NCBI GenBank assembly: GCA_013290125.1
Contig: JABCYQ010000014.1
Location: forward strand, 1 to 64,000
DNA from: Vulcanimicrobiota bacterium
Lineage (GTDB): Bacteria; Vulcanimicrobiota; Vulcanimicrobiia; Eremiobacterales; Eremiobacteraceae
Direction: 5' to 3'
DNA: 64,000 bases
The notes beneath the pieces were generated by a model. That model did no database searches, had not been told where the DNA came from, and was given only the letters and a program-made list of their open reading frames with translations. The translations under genes and the position numbers were made by a program. Shown in pieces: positions 16,009 through 24,902 of this stretch. Numbering within the stretch: the first letter of the stretch is position 1; every line of letters begins with the position of its first letter.

Positions 16009-17084
16009 GAACCACGCCCCTTTCGTATGACGATGCGCACGCTGCGACGCGCGCGTGCGGATCGCCGCGCGGCGTCGAGGACGGTCTGCACGCGCAGGCC
16101 ATCCAAGAATGTCGGCGCGCTCGAGCTCCCGCCGCGCATCGCGGCGATCGCTTCGCCGAGAAACGTGTAGAACGCGGGTACGAGGCGATGCGAGCCGGGC
16201 GGGAATTTCTTGCGCGTACGCGCAGGCGCAGTAACCGGAACCGCGCCCTGGCCCTCTCGAATGCCGAAGAGCTGATTGCCGTCGATCCGCAGTACGCCTT
16301 TCGTGCCGCTGACGATGATGGTGGATGTAGCTGCCGCCGCCGTCGCGCATAGCTCGATCGACGAGATGACGCCGCTCGCGTGGACTAGACGGACGCTCGC
16401 ATTGTCGTCCGCGTCGACGGTTCCAGCAGCCCCCTGCCGCCGCGGCTGCTGTTTGACTTTCGTCGCGAGCGTCGCGTCGACTTCGCGGACTTCGCCCGCA
16501 ATCGTCCGGCAGAAATCAATGGCATGCGAGCCGATCGCGCCCAAGATGCCGCCGCCGCATTTCGCCTGCGATTGCCAGCCAAAACGGTAGTCCCCGCCGG
16601 CCGCCATCCAACTCGAGATCTCGACAAACGCGATACGTTCGACCTCGCCAAGCCACCCGTCGTCGACCAATTCGCGCATTCGTAGCCGCTCCGGCAAAAA
16701 GCGGAACTCATGATCGATCAGCCCGACGCGCTTCGCTTTGTGCGCCGCCTCCACCAGCGCGCGCGCCTCACGCTCGTTCATCGCGAACGGTTTTTCGCAG
16801 ATGACGTGCTTGCCCGCGCGCAGAGCGGCGAGCGCGATCGGCGCGTGCAGGTGCGGCGGCGTCACGATGCTGACGAGTTGCACGTCGTCGCGCGCGATCG
16901 CCTTGCGATAGTCGTCGGTGAAGAACGGAACGCCGAACGTCTGCGCGGTCAAGCGCGCTCTATCCAACGACTGCGAAGCCACGGCCACGAGTTTCGTCTC
17001 GGGGTGCGCGGCGATCGCCGGCATCTGACATCGCGCGCCGAAACCCGTTCCGATCACGGCGACTCCGATCTGATCAGTCGGCAT
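16005..17084 (-). CDS. Gfo/Idh/MocA-family NAD(P)-dependent oxidoreductase
   Basis: 359 aa. Rossmann start VAVIGTGFGARCQMP, then the family motif CEKPFAMNEREARALVEAAH with the catalytic-region Lys, and the C-terminal alpha/beta sheet domain (GGILGAIGSHAIDFCR carries the usual His). These enzymes oxidise or reduce sugars, inositol or related polyols. Located between PolB (12 nt upstream) and the methyltransferase (4-bp overlap), which may act on related compounds. Confidence 0.9.
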   Translation of the reverse strand: MPTDQIGVAVIGTGFGARCQMPAIAAHPETKLVAVASQSLDRARLTAQTFGVPFFTDDYRKAIARDDVQLVSIVTPPHLHAPIALAALRAGKHVICEKPFAMNEREARALVEAAHKAKRVGLIDHEFRFLPERLRMRELVDDGWLGEVERIAFVEISSWMAAGGDYRFGWQSQAKCGGGILGAIGSHAIDFCRTIAGEVREVDATLATKVKQQPRRQGAAGTVDADDNASVRLVHASGVISSIELCATAAAATSTIIVSGTKGVLRIDGNQLFGIREGQGAVPVTAPARTRKKFPPGSHRLVPAFYTFLGEAIAAMRGGSSSAPTFLDGLRVQTVLDAARRSARARRSVRIVIRKGRGS

Positions 17085-17096
17085 CTGTCCTCATTC

Positions 17097-19211
17097 TCAT
17101 AGCAATGTGAGTTGGTCCGGATCTTCCACCGCCGCGCGGCGCGCCTCGTCCGGCACGAGGTCGCCGAACCGACCGACGAAATCCGCGATGCGCTTGAGGA
17201 GATGTCCGCGATCCTCGTCGCCGGCGTACTCCTCCAACAACGCAAGTTCGCCGCCTTCGCGCCGATAGACGTTCACTTTGTCGCCCACGACGACGCCCTT
17301 GTCGAGCAGCGCCTGCGCCAGGCGGCGATTACCCGGCGCGCTGAACGTCTTCTGCGTCACCGATTCGCGCCGCGCGAACGCGAGTGGTTCGAACCCGCCG
17401 GTTCGGACGCGCTCGACCGCCTCGCGTACGAGCGGAGCCACATCGGCTTGACGGCCTTGGATGAGTGCAGACGCTATCGCACGCAACATCGTGGAGCCGA
17501 ACGGCTCATCGCGGTTCGACTTGAGCGCCGAGCCGCGTAATACTATTTCGCCGCCGGCCCGCTCGAGCGCGTACGTCTTCGCCTTGAGCGAGAGCATCGC
17601 CGGATAACGCTCCTCCACGACGAGGTTGAGGCCTTCGCCGATCGCAGCATTCGCGCGCGCGACGATTCCGACCGGATCGCCTCCTGAGGGCGGCACGAAG
17701 TACGCGCCATCGGTATCTGCTTCGATGACCAGACATTCTTGCGCGCGCAGCTCGGCCACGATCTGTTCGAGCACCGCGCGCCCGGCTTCCGTGATGGCGC
17801 CGGCGGCGGTCGCGTCGTTGAAATGCAGACCGTTGGTCCCGAGGAATCCATAAAACGAGTTGATCAGTATTTTGAAGGCGTTCTGCAATCCGTCGGCGGC
17901 GAGGTCGTCGCGGCCCTCCGCGCGGGCGCGTTCCGCGATGCGCTTCGCCTCGATGCGCCGCAGACGCAACGCCGTGAGCAACGGAAGGAAGACGTCGAGG
18001 TCATCGTCTTGCGGTTTAATGCCGCGCGAGATCATGATGGACGGATAGAGACTCTCGACGTCGCACTTGACGACGTTTCGGAAGAGCCCGGTCTCGAACG
18101 CGACGGTGAATCCGCCCGCCACCGGACCGACGGAGCGCGGACGCGGGATCGAGTGGCGCGCATGGAGATACGCGCGGACCATCAACCGCTCGATGCGGCT
18201 GCCGATTCCGACCCATGCCAAGCCCTGCAGCGACTCGGGCACGAACTGAGCCTGGTAGAACTCGTTCGGCGTGACGAGATTTGAAAGCCGTTCGGCGTCG
18301 CGCGCGTCGTCCAGACAGTAGGCCTTGAGCTTGGCTCGTTCGGCCGGATCCGCCCAGAGGCGCCGCATCTTGGACGCGTCGACCATCGCACGATCTACGA
18401 CGCCGATGCCGAGATGTCGCACGATCGACTTGAGTTTGTAGTTCGGCAGGCGGCGACCGACGTCCCAACGCAGCGCGCCGAAGAACGTGTCGTTGACTTG
18501 CCGGCCGTGAATGCGGTAGTACTTGACCAGCATGCCGTTCTGGCCGGAACGCCGGATCGAATCGTCGCGCTGCAGCGGCGTGCGTCCGTCGCGGCCGAGC
18601 AGAAGCGGAACACCGGCGCGCCGAGCGCGCTCTTCGAGATACCAGAGATCGAAATTGAAGATGTTATGGCCTTCGACGATGTCCGGATCGCGTTCCCGGA
18701 CGATGCGCACGAACTCGGCGATGAGCGCGCCTTCATTCTCGAACTCGTCGAGCCCGAGGACGCGTTCAAAACCCGCGTTGTCGCGAACGCCGATGAGGCA
18801 GATCTCGGCACCATCCCTGTGCGGCACCACGTCGAGCGTCTCAAGATCGAACTGGAGTCGGCGAAGGTCGGAGAAGAGCAGGCCCTTGTAGAACGTCTCA
18901 CCGCTCGCGACTAAATGCGCCGTGATCGGATCGAGGTAGACGAGCCGTTGGTCCGCTGCGAGATTGGCTGCGATGCTCGCGATGCGGGTAGCCTCTGCGC
19001 CGATCAGAAGATGGCGCATCGGGTGGCGTCCGGAAAGCTCGATAGATCCGGCCAGCGACCGCCGCGCCACGAGCCACGCCTGCAGCGGCACGTCGACCCG
19101 TTCCACTCGATCGCCGACGCGTCGATAGGTCCGTGCTATCCCCGCTCCGGCATCCGGTTCGACGGCCACGATTCCTTGGGTCGCGCCTGCGCCGGCGAGT
19201 ATCCCTTCCAT
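17097..19211 (-). CDS. B-family DNA polymerase with 3'-5' exonuclease
   Basis: 704 aa from the ATG at 19211; a GTG at 19220 is also possible. Exonuclease motifs are present: LQFDLETLDV (Exo I), EGHNIFNFDLWYLEE (Exo II) and AYCLDDARDAERL (Exo III). Polymerase motifs are intact: A, DVESLYPSIMIS; B, NAFKILINSFYGFLGT; C, VIEADTDGAYF. About the size of archaeal-type replicative or repair PolB, without an intein. In bacteria such enzymes mostly act in repair or lesion bypass. Its neighbours are not replication genes. Only 82 bp separate it from the secreted-protein gene upstream. Confidence 0.93.
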   Translation of the reverse strand: MEGILAGAGATQGIVAVEPDAGAGIARTYRRVGDRVERVDVPLQAWLVARRSLAGSIELSGRHPMRHLLIGAEATRIASIAANLAADQRLVYLDPITAHLVASGETFYKGLLFSDLRRLQFDLETLDVVPHRDGAEICLIGVRDNAGFERVLGLDEFENEGALIAEFVRIVRERDPDIVEGHNIFNFDLWYLEERARRAGVPLLLGRDGRTPLQRDDSIRRSGQNGMLVKYYRIHGRQVNDTFFGALRWDVGRRLPNYKLKSIVRHLGIGVVDRAMVDASKMRRLWADPAERAKLKAYCLDDARDAERLSNLVTPNEFYQAQFVPESLQGLAWVGIGSRIERLMVRAYLHARHSIPRPRSVGPVAGGFTVAFETGLFRNVVKCDVESLYPSIMISRGIKPQDDDLDVFLPLLTALRLRRIEAKRIAERARAEGRDDLAADGLQNAFKILINSFYGFLGTNGLHFNDATAAGAITEAGRAVLEQIVAELRAQECLVIEADTDGAYFVPPSGGDPVGIVARANAAIGEGLNLVVEERYPAMLSLKAKTYALERAGGEIVLRGSALKSNRDEPFGSTMLRAIASALIQGRQADVAPLVREAVERVRTGGFEPLAFARRESVTQKTFSAPGNRRLAQALLDKGVVVGDKVNVYRREGGELALLEEYAGDEDRGHLLKRIADFVGRFGDLVPDEARRAAVEDPDQLTLL

Positions 19212-19293
19212 TGTGTACACTAGCCCGGGCCTTCCCTCGCGTCGCTTCGCCGTCCCTCTCGCGGGCTTTCGAACACGAGGCCGCTCGAGCGCG

Positions 19294-20364
19294 CTAGGAC
19301 TGCGTGGGTGTTGGGGCCGGTGGCGGCGATGCGATGGGTTGATCGCTGGACAGGCCGATCGGAAGCGGTGCGAGGGATTCACCCGGCGAGGGTGTCACGG
19401 GCGCGTAGGGCGTGGGCGTCGCGCCCGCGCTGCCGCTTATCACGCCGCTCGGCATCGCAGCCGGGTGGAGCACAGGTACTGGCGATCCTGGCGAATAGAC
19501 GTTTGCAGCGTTGGCGTGCGCGCCCATTTGGTTTCCTGAAATGCCGATGCCGGGCGAAATTCCGGGGACCGGCGGCGTGCCGGCGACGAGGCTGACGAGT
19601 TTCACGATCCAATGCGCTGTGAGCGAATACGATCCGTGCTTGCCGTGCGCGTCGACCGCGTTGCCGTTGCCGGCTAGCTCGAGATCGGTGCCGACCAACA
19701 AGTGCCTGGCCGGTTGAAAATACGCTTCGCCGGTCAGGACGGCAGCGCCGATCAGCCGTACCGCGCCGAACTTAGAGAGCTGAGGCTGGCCCGCAACGGC
19801 CGCAACGCCGGTCAACACTGCTTGCAGCATCGTATCGGCAAGCGCGCCCGACTTGAAGTTCGCTTTGCCGTGGATCTGCGCGCGCGCATGTGCGAAAGGC
19901 AGCATGAGATCGCCCGAACCGTGCCACTCGGTGCCGATATCGAGCGACGACGCGTCCAGACCGTTCAGAACGAGCGACGCCGGCGACAATCCGTCGAACG
20001 CCGTATTCGCGGCGCTGCCGTCGGCCGCGATGACAGGGCTGTCGCTCGGCGCAGCCGCTGCAGAGCTCTGCCGCAGTGCGCCGGCCGTCGCGATCGCAAG
20101 AACCGGTGCGCCGGCGTCCGTGAATCCCTCTACGGTGAGCGCCAAGCTGCTCGCATCGTGAAGCAGCGACGTCTGCGCAACGATAGTTCCGTCGGCGCGC
20201 GCGAAGCGCACGGTGAGCTTGGCGTCGCGCGCGATCGCATAGACCTGCTGCTCGCCCGTACCGTACGCGTGACCCGGCAGAAAAATCTGTCCGCCCGCCG
20301 CGGCGATGGCAGCCGTGAGGATGAATCCGAGTGCCGCAACGGGTGCGGCTTCGCTCGCTCTCAC
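19294..20364 (-). CDS. Secreted protein of unknown function with Pro/Thr-rich tail
   Basis: 356 aa, GTG start. An N-terminal hydrophobic segment (about 10-28) looks like a signal peptide or anchor. The middle is Ala/Gly/Ser-rich with predicted beta strands, and the last 60 residues are Pro/Thr/Ser-rich (PTPTQS end). No enzyme motif seen. It starts 3 nt after the stop of another secreted protein with a similar Thr/Pro tail, so the two probably work together, perhaps at the cell envelope. Confidence 0.7.
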   Translation of the reverse strand: MRASEAAPVAALGFILTAAIAAAGGQIFLPGHAYGTGEQQVYAIARDAKLTVRFARADGTIVAQTSLLHDASSLALTVEGFTDAGAPVLAIATAGALRQSSAAAAPSDSPVIAADGSAANTAFDGLSPASLVLNGLDASSLDIGTEWHGSGDLMLPFAHARAQIHGKANFKSGALADTMLQAVLTGVAAVAGQPQLSKFGAVRLIGAAVLTGEAYFQPARHLLVGTDLELAGNGNAVDAHGKHGSYSLTAHWIVKLVSLVAGTPPVPGISPGIGISGNQMGAHANAANVYSPGSPVPVLHPAAMPSGVISGSAGATPTPYAPVTPSPGESLAPLPIGLSSDQPIASPPPAPTPTQS

Positions 20365-20367
20365 CGT

Positions 20368-21279
20368 CTATCGACCTGTCGCGATGGGACTTGGGGTTTG
20401 CGTGTAGACCGGTGCGGGAGTCTGCGGCGCCGGCGTGCTCGTGGCCGCGGTGGCGTTCGGCGTTGCAGTCGAGACCGCCGTGACCGCAAGCGCGCCGCCC
20501 TGCTTCCAAGAACGCAACTGCAAGTTGACGGTTTCGGTTTTGCTGATGTGCTTGACGTCCGTTCCGGCCACCGCGACATCCGTCTGCCCGCGCACCGCAC
20601 ATCCGATCAGAAGACCGAGTGCTGCGTCGTAGTATACGGTTCCGCCCGTGGCGATCGTGCCGGAGGCCGGCGCACCCGCGATCTGCGCTACGAATTGACC
20701 TCTTGCCGTCTGCTCGATCACGCTGGCCTGATAAGTCTGGTATTTCTGCAAGCCGGTGACACGGCTCATGACGGTCATCGTCTCGCCCGCCCCGCCTGTC
20801 GGCACGCCGGTTTTCCACGTCGAACCCGAGACGAGCGCGCGCGCGCCGAATCCTTTGCTGACGCCGTTGATGTAGCCGAGCGCTTGATCGATATCTTCAC
20901 CGAGCAAAGGCTGCGCGGCATCGGCGCGGATCTCGCCTTCGGGCGTCAGCGCGGCGCGCCACGATTGCGCTACGTCGACCGGTTGTCCGTCCGCCGTGCC
21001 CTGATAGACGACTTTCAACAAGCCGTGAGCTGTGCCGTCTGCATCGACCCGATCTATGGACAACGTCTCGGTGCCCGCGCCGCTTGCGTCGCTGGTCATC
21101 GACGTACGCGGGTCGGCGCCGATGGCGTGCATCTGCACTTCGAGGTTGAAGTCGTAGATGACCGTATCGCCCGGCGCGAACGAGCGCTGCTCAACCGGTG
21201 CCGATGCGGCGCCGAAACAGAAGAGCGCGACGAAGAACGTCGCGATCGTCGTGGCGGTTCTTCTGTGTGCGCCGACCAT
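20368..21279 (-). CDS. Secreted protein of unknown function
   Basis: 303 aa from the ATG at 21279; a TTG ten codons upstream is possible. Signal peptide (about residues 12-34). The mature protein is beta-rich (TVIYDFNLEVQMHAIG; GTVYYDAALGLLIG) and ends in a Thr/Pro/Ala tail similar to its downstream neighbour. The FAPGDTVIYDFNLEVQM style recalls secreted proteins that bind lipid or surface polymers, but I know no named family. First gene of the minus-strand run that includes PolB. Confidence 0.7.
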   Translation of the reverse strand: MVGAHRRTATTIATFFVALFCFGAASAPVEQRSFAPGDTVIYDFNLEVQMHAIGADPRTSMTSDASGAGTETLSIDRVDADGTAHGLLKVVYQGTADGQPVDVAQSWRAALTPEGEIRADAAQPLLGEDIDQALGYINGVSKGFGARALVSGSTWKTGVPTGGAGETMTVMSRVTGLQKYQTYQASVIEQTARGQFVAQIAGAPASGTIATGGTVYYDAALGLLIGCAVRGQTDVAVAGTDVKHISKTETVNLQLRSWKQGGALAVTAVSTATPNATAATSTPAPQTPAPVYTQTPSPIATGR

Positions 21280-21320
21280 AGCTGCAGGTTTGACAGCGAG
21301 CGCACCCAAACCCTCGCAGC

Positions 21321-21959
21321 ATGCGCGCCGCTCGCTCGCTCTGCGATTGCGTCATGCGCGGTCGACGAGTGTCCGCTGCGCTACTATTCGTTCTCGCGCT
21401 CTCGTGGATCTACGCGGCCGTGCCGGCGCGAGCAGATGATCCGTACGATTCACCGTTCGCCGTGGCAGTGCGCGAGAACACGCAGCGCTTCCGTCTGGCG
21501 ATGTGGGCGCGCGCGGACGGCTACGTGCAATCCACCGACACGGTCGCTGGCGTCGGCGTCATGTACACGGATCACGACGATTTCAACTCGCCGGATCTCG
21601 CACACCCGACCGTGCTCGTCTTCAACGAGGCCGGACAACTCGTCGCTTGCGGCTATCAGTTCGCGCAGGGCACCACACCGCCGGCCGACTTCTCAGCCGT
21701 GCCCGCTTCCGCGTGGTATGCGATTCCGCGGCACCTGCACTACAACATCACGGTTGGCGACAAGACGTACTTCGCGCAAGCCGCGTGGGATGGCGACGCC
21801 CAACCCACCGCGGCCGAGCTCATCAAACGCGGGCTGATGCCGTCCGACGGCACGCTGTTGTTCGCATTCGTGCACCCTGCGACGCGCGCGCTGCTCGTGT
21901 GGGCCTGGCTGCCGAACGCTGCGGGCTTATTCGCGGGCGAGAATTCGCTGCTTCCGTAA
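21321..21959 (+). CDS. Secreted protein of unknown function
   Basis: 212 aa with a signal peptide (about 12-38, cleavage near ARA-DD; a start at codon 12 is equally possible). The mature part contains DGYVQSTDTVAGVGVMYTDHDDF and many aromatic and Asp residues, with one Cys. No recognised domain. Divergent from the secreted-protein/PolB operon, with about 41 bp between starts, so the two may share a regulatory region. Confidence 0.65.
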   Translation: MRAARSLCDCVMRGRRVSAALLFVLALSWIYAAVPARADDPYDSPFAVAVRENTQRFRLAMWARADGYVQSTDTVAGVGVMYTDHDDFNSPDLAHPTVLVFNEAGQLVACGYQFAQGTTPPADFSAVPASAWYAIPRHLHYNITVGDKTYFAQAAWDGDAQPTAAELIKRGLMPSDGTLLFAFVHPATRALLVWAWLPNAAGLFAGENSLLP

Positions 21960-21967
21960 CCGTCGTT

Positions 21968-23089
21968 TTAGAGAACTTTCTCCAGACGAGGGTTGGGATT
22001 GTACGGCCGGCCTGCCTTGTGGCATTCGCGCATCGCGCCGTCGATCTCGACGAGTGCGATGTCGGCCGTGAAATCGAATTTGCCTTCGAAGAGCACTGAT
22101 CCGACCGCGTACGCGTCGACTGGAATGCTGTTCGCCTCGAACGCCAATATTTTTTCAACGTTGAAACCGCCGGAGACGATGATCTTGACACGCGTGTGCC
22201 CGGCTGCGTCCAGGGCGCGGCGGACGTTGAGGACGAGTTCGGCGTTCACGCCAGTAGGATCGAACGTGCCCATCTGATCGAACAGGCTTTTATCCACGAG
22301 CGTTTCGGCCGTGTCCAGCCGCACGCCCCATAGCCGGTCACCAAGCTCGGTCGCGCACGCGAGCGCCGTATTCACGCAGTCGTTGTCGAAATCCACGAGC
22401 GTGATCACGTTGACGCGCGGATCGACGAGCTGCGCGAACTTGCGCACGGCGAGCACGGTATCGCCGCCGTATGCCGCGATCAAGCTGTGCGGCACGGTTC
22501 CCAACCCGCGGCTGCCCCACCACTCGGCTTGCGCGTCGGTGCTGACGCCGAGCGCGCCGCTGATATAGGCGGCGTAGCCGTCACCGGTCTGTACGAGGTG
22601 GTGATCGAAGCGCGCTGGGAAAAATAAGACGTTCTTCCCGCTCGCCGCGGCGACGACGGCGCTTGTGTTGGTGGCGACTTTCGTGCGCCGTGCGAGGACG
22701 CCGAGATAGTCTGTCTCGAGATGGGCGAAGAGCGTGTAGTCGCCTTCGATCGTCATGACCGTCTCGTACGGTGCGATCCGGTCGCCGTCGTGCAGCGCGC
22801 GCAGATCGAGTCCGCTCCAGCCGTTTTCCCACGCGCCTTCAGGGCTCTCGCAGCCGCTGCAAAGTTTGACGATCGCGATCGCTTCATCGATCCCGCACAA
22901 CACCGCCTGTTTCTTGTTGAAGACCTGCATGCAGACGCGCGGCCGATGGCCGTCGCGGATGAGGACTTCTTTGACGCGATTGAAGTAGGCATCGCTATAG
23001 TAGCCGGCGCGCATCTTGTCGACGGGCAAGTTGAAGACGGCGGGATCGAGGCGGCGTCGTGCAGGTACGGTCGTCATGGAAGTGGCCAT
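21968..23089 (-). CDS. pncB: Nicotinate phosphoribosyltransferase
   Basis: 373 aa from the ATG at 23089; another ATG at 23077 is possible. It has the NAPRTase order: YYSDAYFNRVKEVL, FNKKQAVLCGIDEA, GDYTLFAHLETDYLGVLARR, FFPARFDHH, GTVPHSLIAAYGGDTV, VDFDNDC and IIVSGGF (phosphate-binding loop). Converts nicotinate and PRPP to nicotinate mononucleotide in NAD salvage. It belongs to the shorter group typical of many non-proteobacterial genomes. Divergent from the PolX gene. Confidence 0.88.
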   Translation of the reverse strand: MATSMTTVPARRRLDPAVFNLPVDKMRAGYYSDAYFNRVKEVLIRDGHRPRVCMQVFNKKQAVLCGIDEAIAIVKLCSGCESPEGAWENGWSGLDLRALHDGDRIAPYETVMTIEGDYTLFAHLETDYLGVLARRTKVATNTSAVVAAASGKNVLFFPARFDHHLVQTGDGYAAYISGALGVSTDAQAEWWGSRGLGTVPHSLIAAYGGDTVLAVRKFAQLVDPRVNVITLVDFDNDCVNTALACATELGDRLWGVRLDTAETLVDKSLFDQMGTFDPTGVNAELVLNVRRALDAAGHTRVKIIVSGGFNVEKILAFEANSIPVDAYAVGSVLFEGKFDFTADIALVEIDGAMRECHKAGRPYNPNPRLEKVL

Positions 23090-23141
23090 CACGTTCTTGC
23101 GACGCGGGGCGCCGGCCTGTGCGGCGCGAACGCTGACCTCT

Positions 23142-24869
23142 GTGACGAACGCACAGATCGCGGCCCGGCTCGGCGAGATCGCCGCGCTCATGGAATTCGA
23201 CGACGAGCCGTTCTTCAAGATCAAGGCTTACGAACGCGCCATGCGCAGCCTCGAAGACGCGGAGACGCCCGCGCGCGAGTTGCTCGCCGCGCACACGTTG
23301 ACCGAACTGCCTGGCGTAGGCGCCGCGATCGCGAAGAAGATCGATGAGATCGATCGCACGGGCACGTGCCCGTACCTAGATGAATTGCGCGGCAAATTTC
23401 CGCCGACCATTCTCGAGTTGCTGCGAGTGCCCGGCGTCGGCGCAAAAACGGCTGTTTCTCTCTTCAGGGATCTTGGCGTCACCGGCATCGCCGATCTTCG
23501 TCGCGTCGTCGACGACGGTTCCATCTCGAAATTGCCGCGGCTCGGCGCAAAGGGCATCGAGAATCTGCGCGCTGCGCTAGCGCAGCTGCAGGAGCGCACG
23601 AAACGGATGCGCCTCGGCGATGCATGGCCGCTCGCGCAAGCCATCGTGGCGGCGCTTGCTGAAAGCGGCCTCGCGAAAAACGTGACCGTCGCCGGGAGCG
23701 CGCGGCGTATGGAGCCGACGGTCGGCGACTTGGACATCATCTGCACGAGTTCGCGCGGTGCGGCGGCCCTCGAATTCTTCACGAAGCTGCCGCAGGCCGA
23801 GCGCATCGTGGGCCGGGGCGAGACCAAAGCCACCATCTGGGCGTCCCCGGGTATCTCGGTCGATTGCCGCGTGGTGCCGCACAAATATCTCGGGAACTTG
23901 CTGCAACATTTCACCGGCAACAAAGCGCACAACGTACTTTTGCGCGAGTACGCCAAAGCGCGCGGCCTTAAAGTCAGTGAATACGGCATAGAAGATGTGG
24001 AGAGCGGCAAAGTCCGCGCGATGAAGACGGAGGAGGAAGTCTACGAGGCGCTCGGCATGCAGTACATCCCGCCGGAGCTGCGCGTCGGCTTGGACGAAAT
24101 CGAACGCGCTCGCGCACGCACGCTGCCCGAACTCATCTCGCTTGACGACATCCGCGGCGACTTACACGCGCACACGACGTGGAGCGATGGGTCGCGCAGC
24201 ATCGAAGAGATGGCCCGCGCGTCCGCGGAACGCAAACGAACGTATCTTTCGATCTCGGATCACTCGCCCGGCCGCGCCGTTGCGCATGGCCTAGACGAGA
24301 AACGGCTTGCCGAACAAATGGCTGAGATCAGATCAGTGCGCGACAAGTACGGCGTGCATTTGCTCTGCTCATCGGAAGTGGACATCCGGGCGGACGGCAC
24401 GCTCGATTGGCCGGATAAAACCCTTGCGAAATTGGACATCGTGGTGGCCTCGATCCACTCCGCGTTCTCGCGCTCGAAGGACGAGCAGACGCAGCGGCTG
24501 CTCAAAGCGATCCGGAATCCGTACGTCAACATCATCGGTCACCCGACCGGCGCTCAGATCGAAAAGCGCGCGGGTTACGAATTCGATACGGACGCGGTGT
24601 TCCGCGCCGCGGCGGAAACCGGAACTGCGCTCGAGATCAATTCCAATCCCATGCGCCTCGATTTGAACGCATCGCTGGCGCGGCGAGCGAAGGAGCTAGG
24701 CTGTACGATCGCCATCGACACGGATGCGCATGGCATCGACTGGCTGGATCACATGTTCTACGGCGTCGGCACGGCGCGCAAAGCCGGCTTGACGAAGGCC
24801 GATGTATTGAACGCACGCCCGCTCGCGGGCGTCCTCGACTTCGTAAAACGCAAACGCCCAATACGATAG
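23142..24869 (+). CDS. polX: Bacterial PolX: DNA polymerase beta-like with PHP exonuclease domain
   Basis: 575 aa from GTG 23142, matching the usual bacterial PolX length. N-terminal helix-hairpin-helix segments (LPGVGAAIAKKI, VPGVGAKTAVSLF), nucleotidyltransferase palm with GSARRMEPTVGDLDII, and C-terminal PHP domain (DLHAHTTWSDGS, SDHSPG, GHPTG, DTDAHG). It fills short gaps in repair and has Mn-dependent exonuclease activity. Its stop is followed within 3 nt by a REP-like palindrome. Confidence 0.92.
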   Translation: MTNAQIAARLGEIAALMEFDDEPFFKIKAYERAMRSLEDAETPARELLAAHTLTELPGVGAAIAKKIDEIDRTGTCPYLDELRGKFPPTILELLRVPGVGAKTAVSLFRDLGVTGIADLRRVVDDGSISKLPRLGAKGIENLRAALAQLQERTKRMRLGDAWPLAQAIVAALAESGLAKNVTVAGSARRMEPTVGDLDIICTSSRGAAALEFFTKLPQAERIVGRGETKATIWASPGISVDCRVVPHKYLGNLLQHFTGNKAHNVLLREYAKARGLKVSEYGIEDVESGKVRAMKTEEEVYEALGMQYIPPELRVGLDEIERARARTLPELISLDDIRGDLHAHTTWSDGSRSIEEMARASAERKRTYLSISDHSPGRAVAHGLDEKRLAEQMAEIRSVRDKYGVHLLCSSEVDIRADGTLDWPDKTLAKLDIVVASIHSAFSRSKDEQTQRLLKAIRNPYVNIIGHPTGAQIEKRAGYEFDTDAVFRAAAETGTALEINSNPMRLDLNASLARRAKELGCTIAIDTDAHGIDWLDHMFYGVGTARKAGLTKADVLNARPLAGVLDFVKRKRPIR

Positions 24870-24872
24870 ATT

Positions 24873-24902
24873 TGAAGGGGCCAACGCTAGTCGGCCCCTT
24901 CA
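24873..24902. repeat. REP-like palindrome (locus 4) forming the PHP gene stop
   Basis: One unit with both outer tails (TGAAGGGGCCAACGC and TAGTCGGCCCCTTCA). The right-hand TTCA supplies the TGA stop (24902-24900) of the minus-strand PHP gene, so the repeat overlaps coding sequence by a stop codon. It lies between convergent gene ends. Confidence 0.85.

Noticed and set aside
17097-19211. Intein or archaeal gene island at PolB
   Set aside because: All polymerase motifs are contiguous, no intein motifs are seen, and base composition matches the neighbours.
19702-21837. A 711-codon forward open frame
   Set aside because: It runs antisense to two secreted-protein genes with signal peptides and good junctions, is Arg-rich with no domain, and has the look of GC-rich shadow coding.
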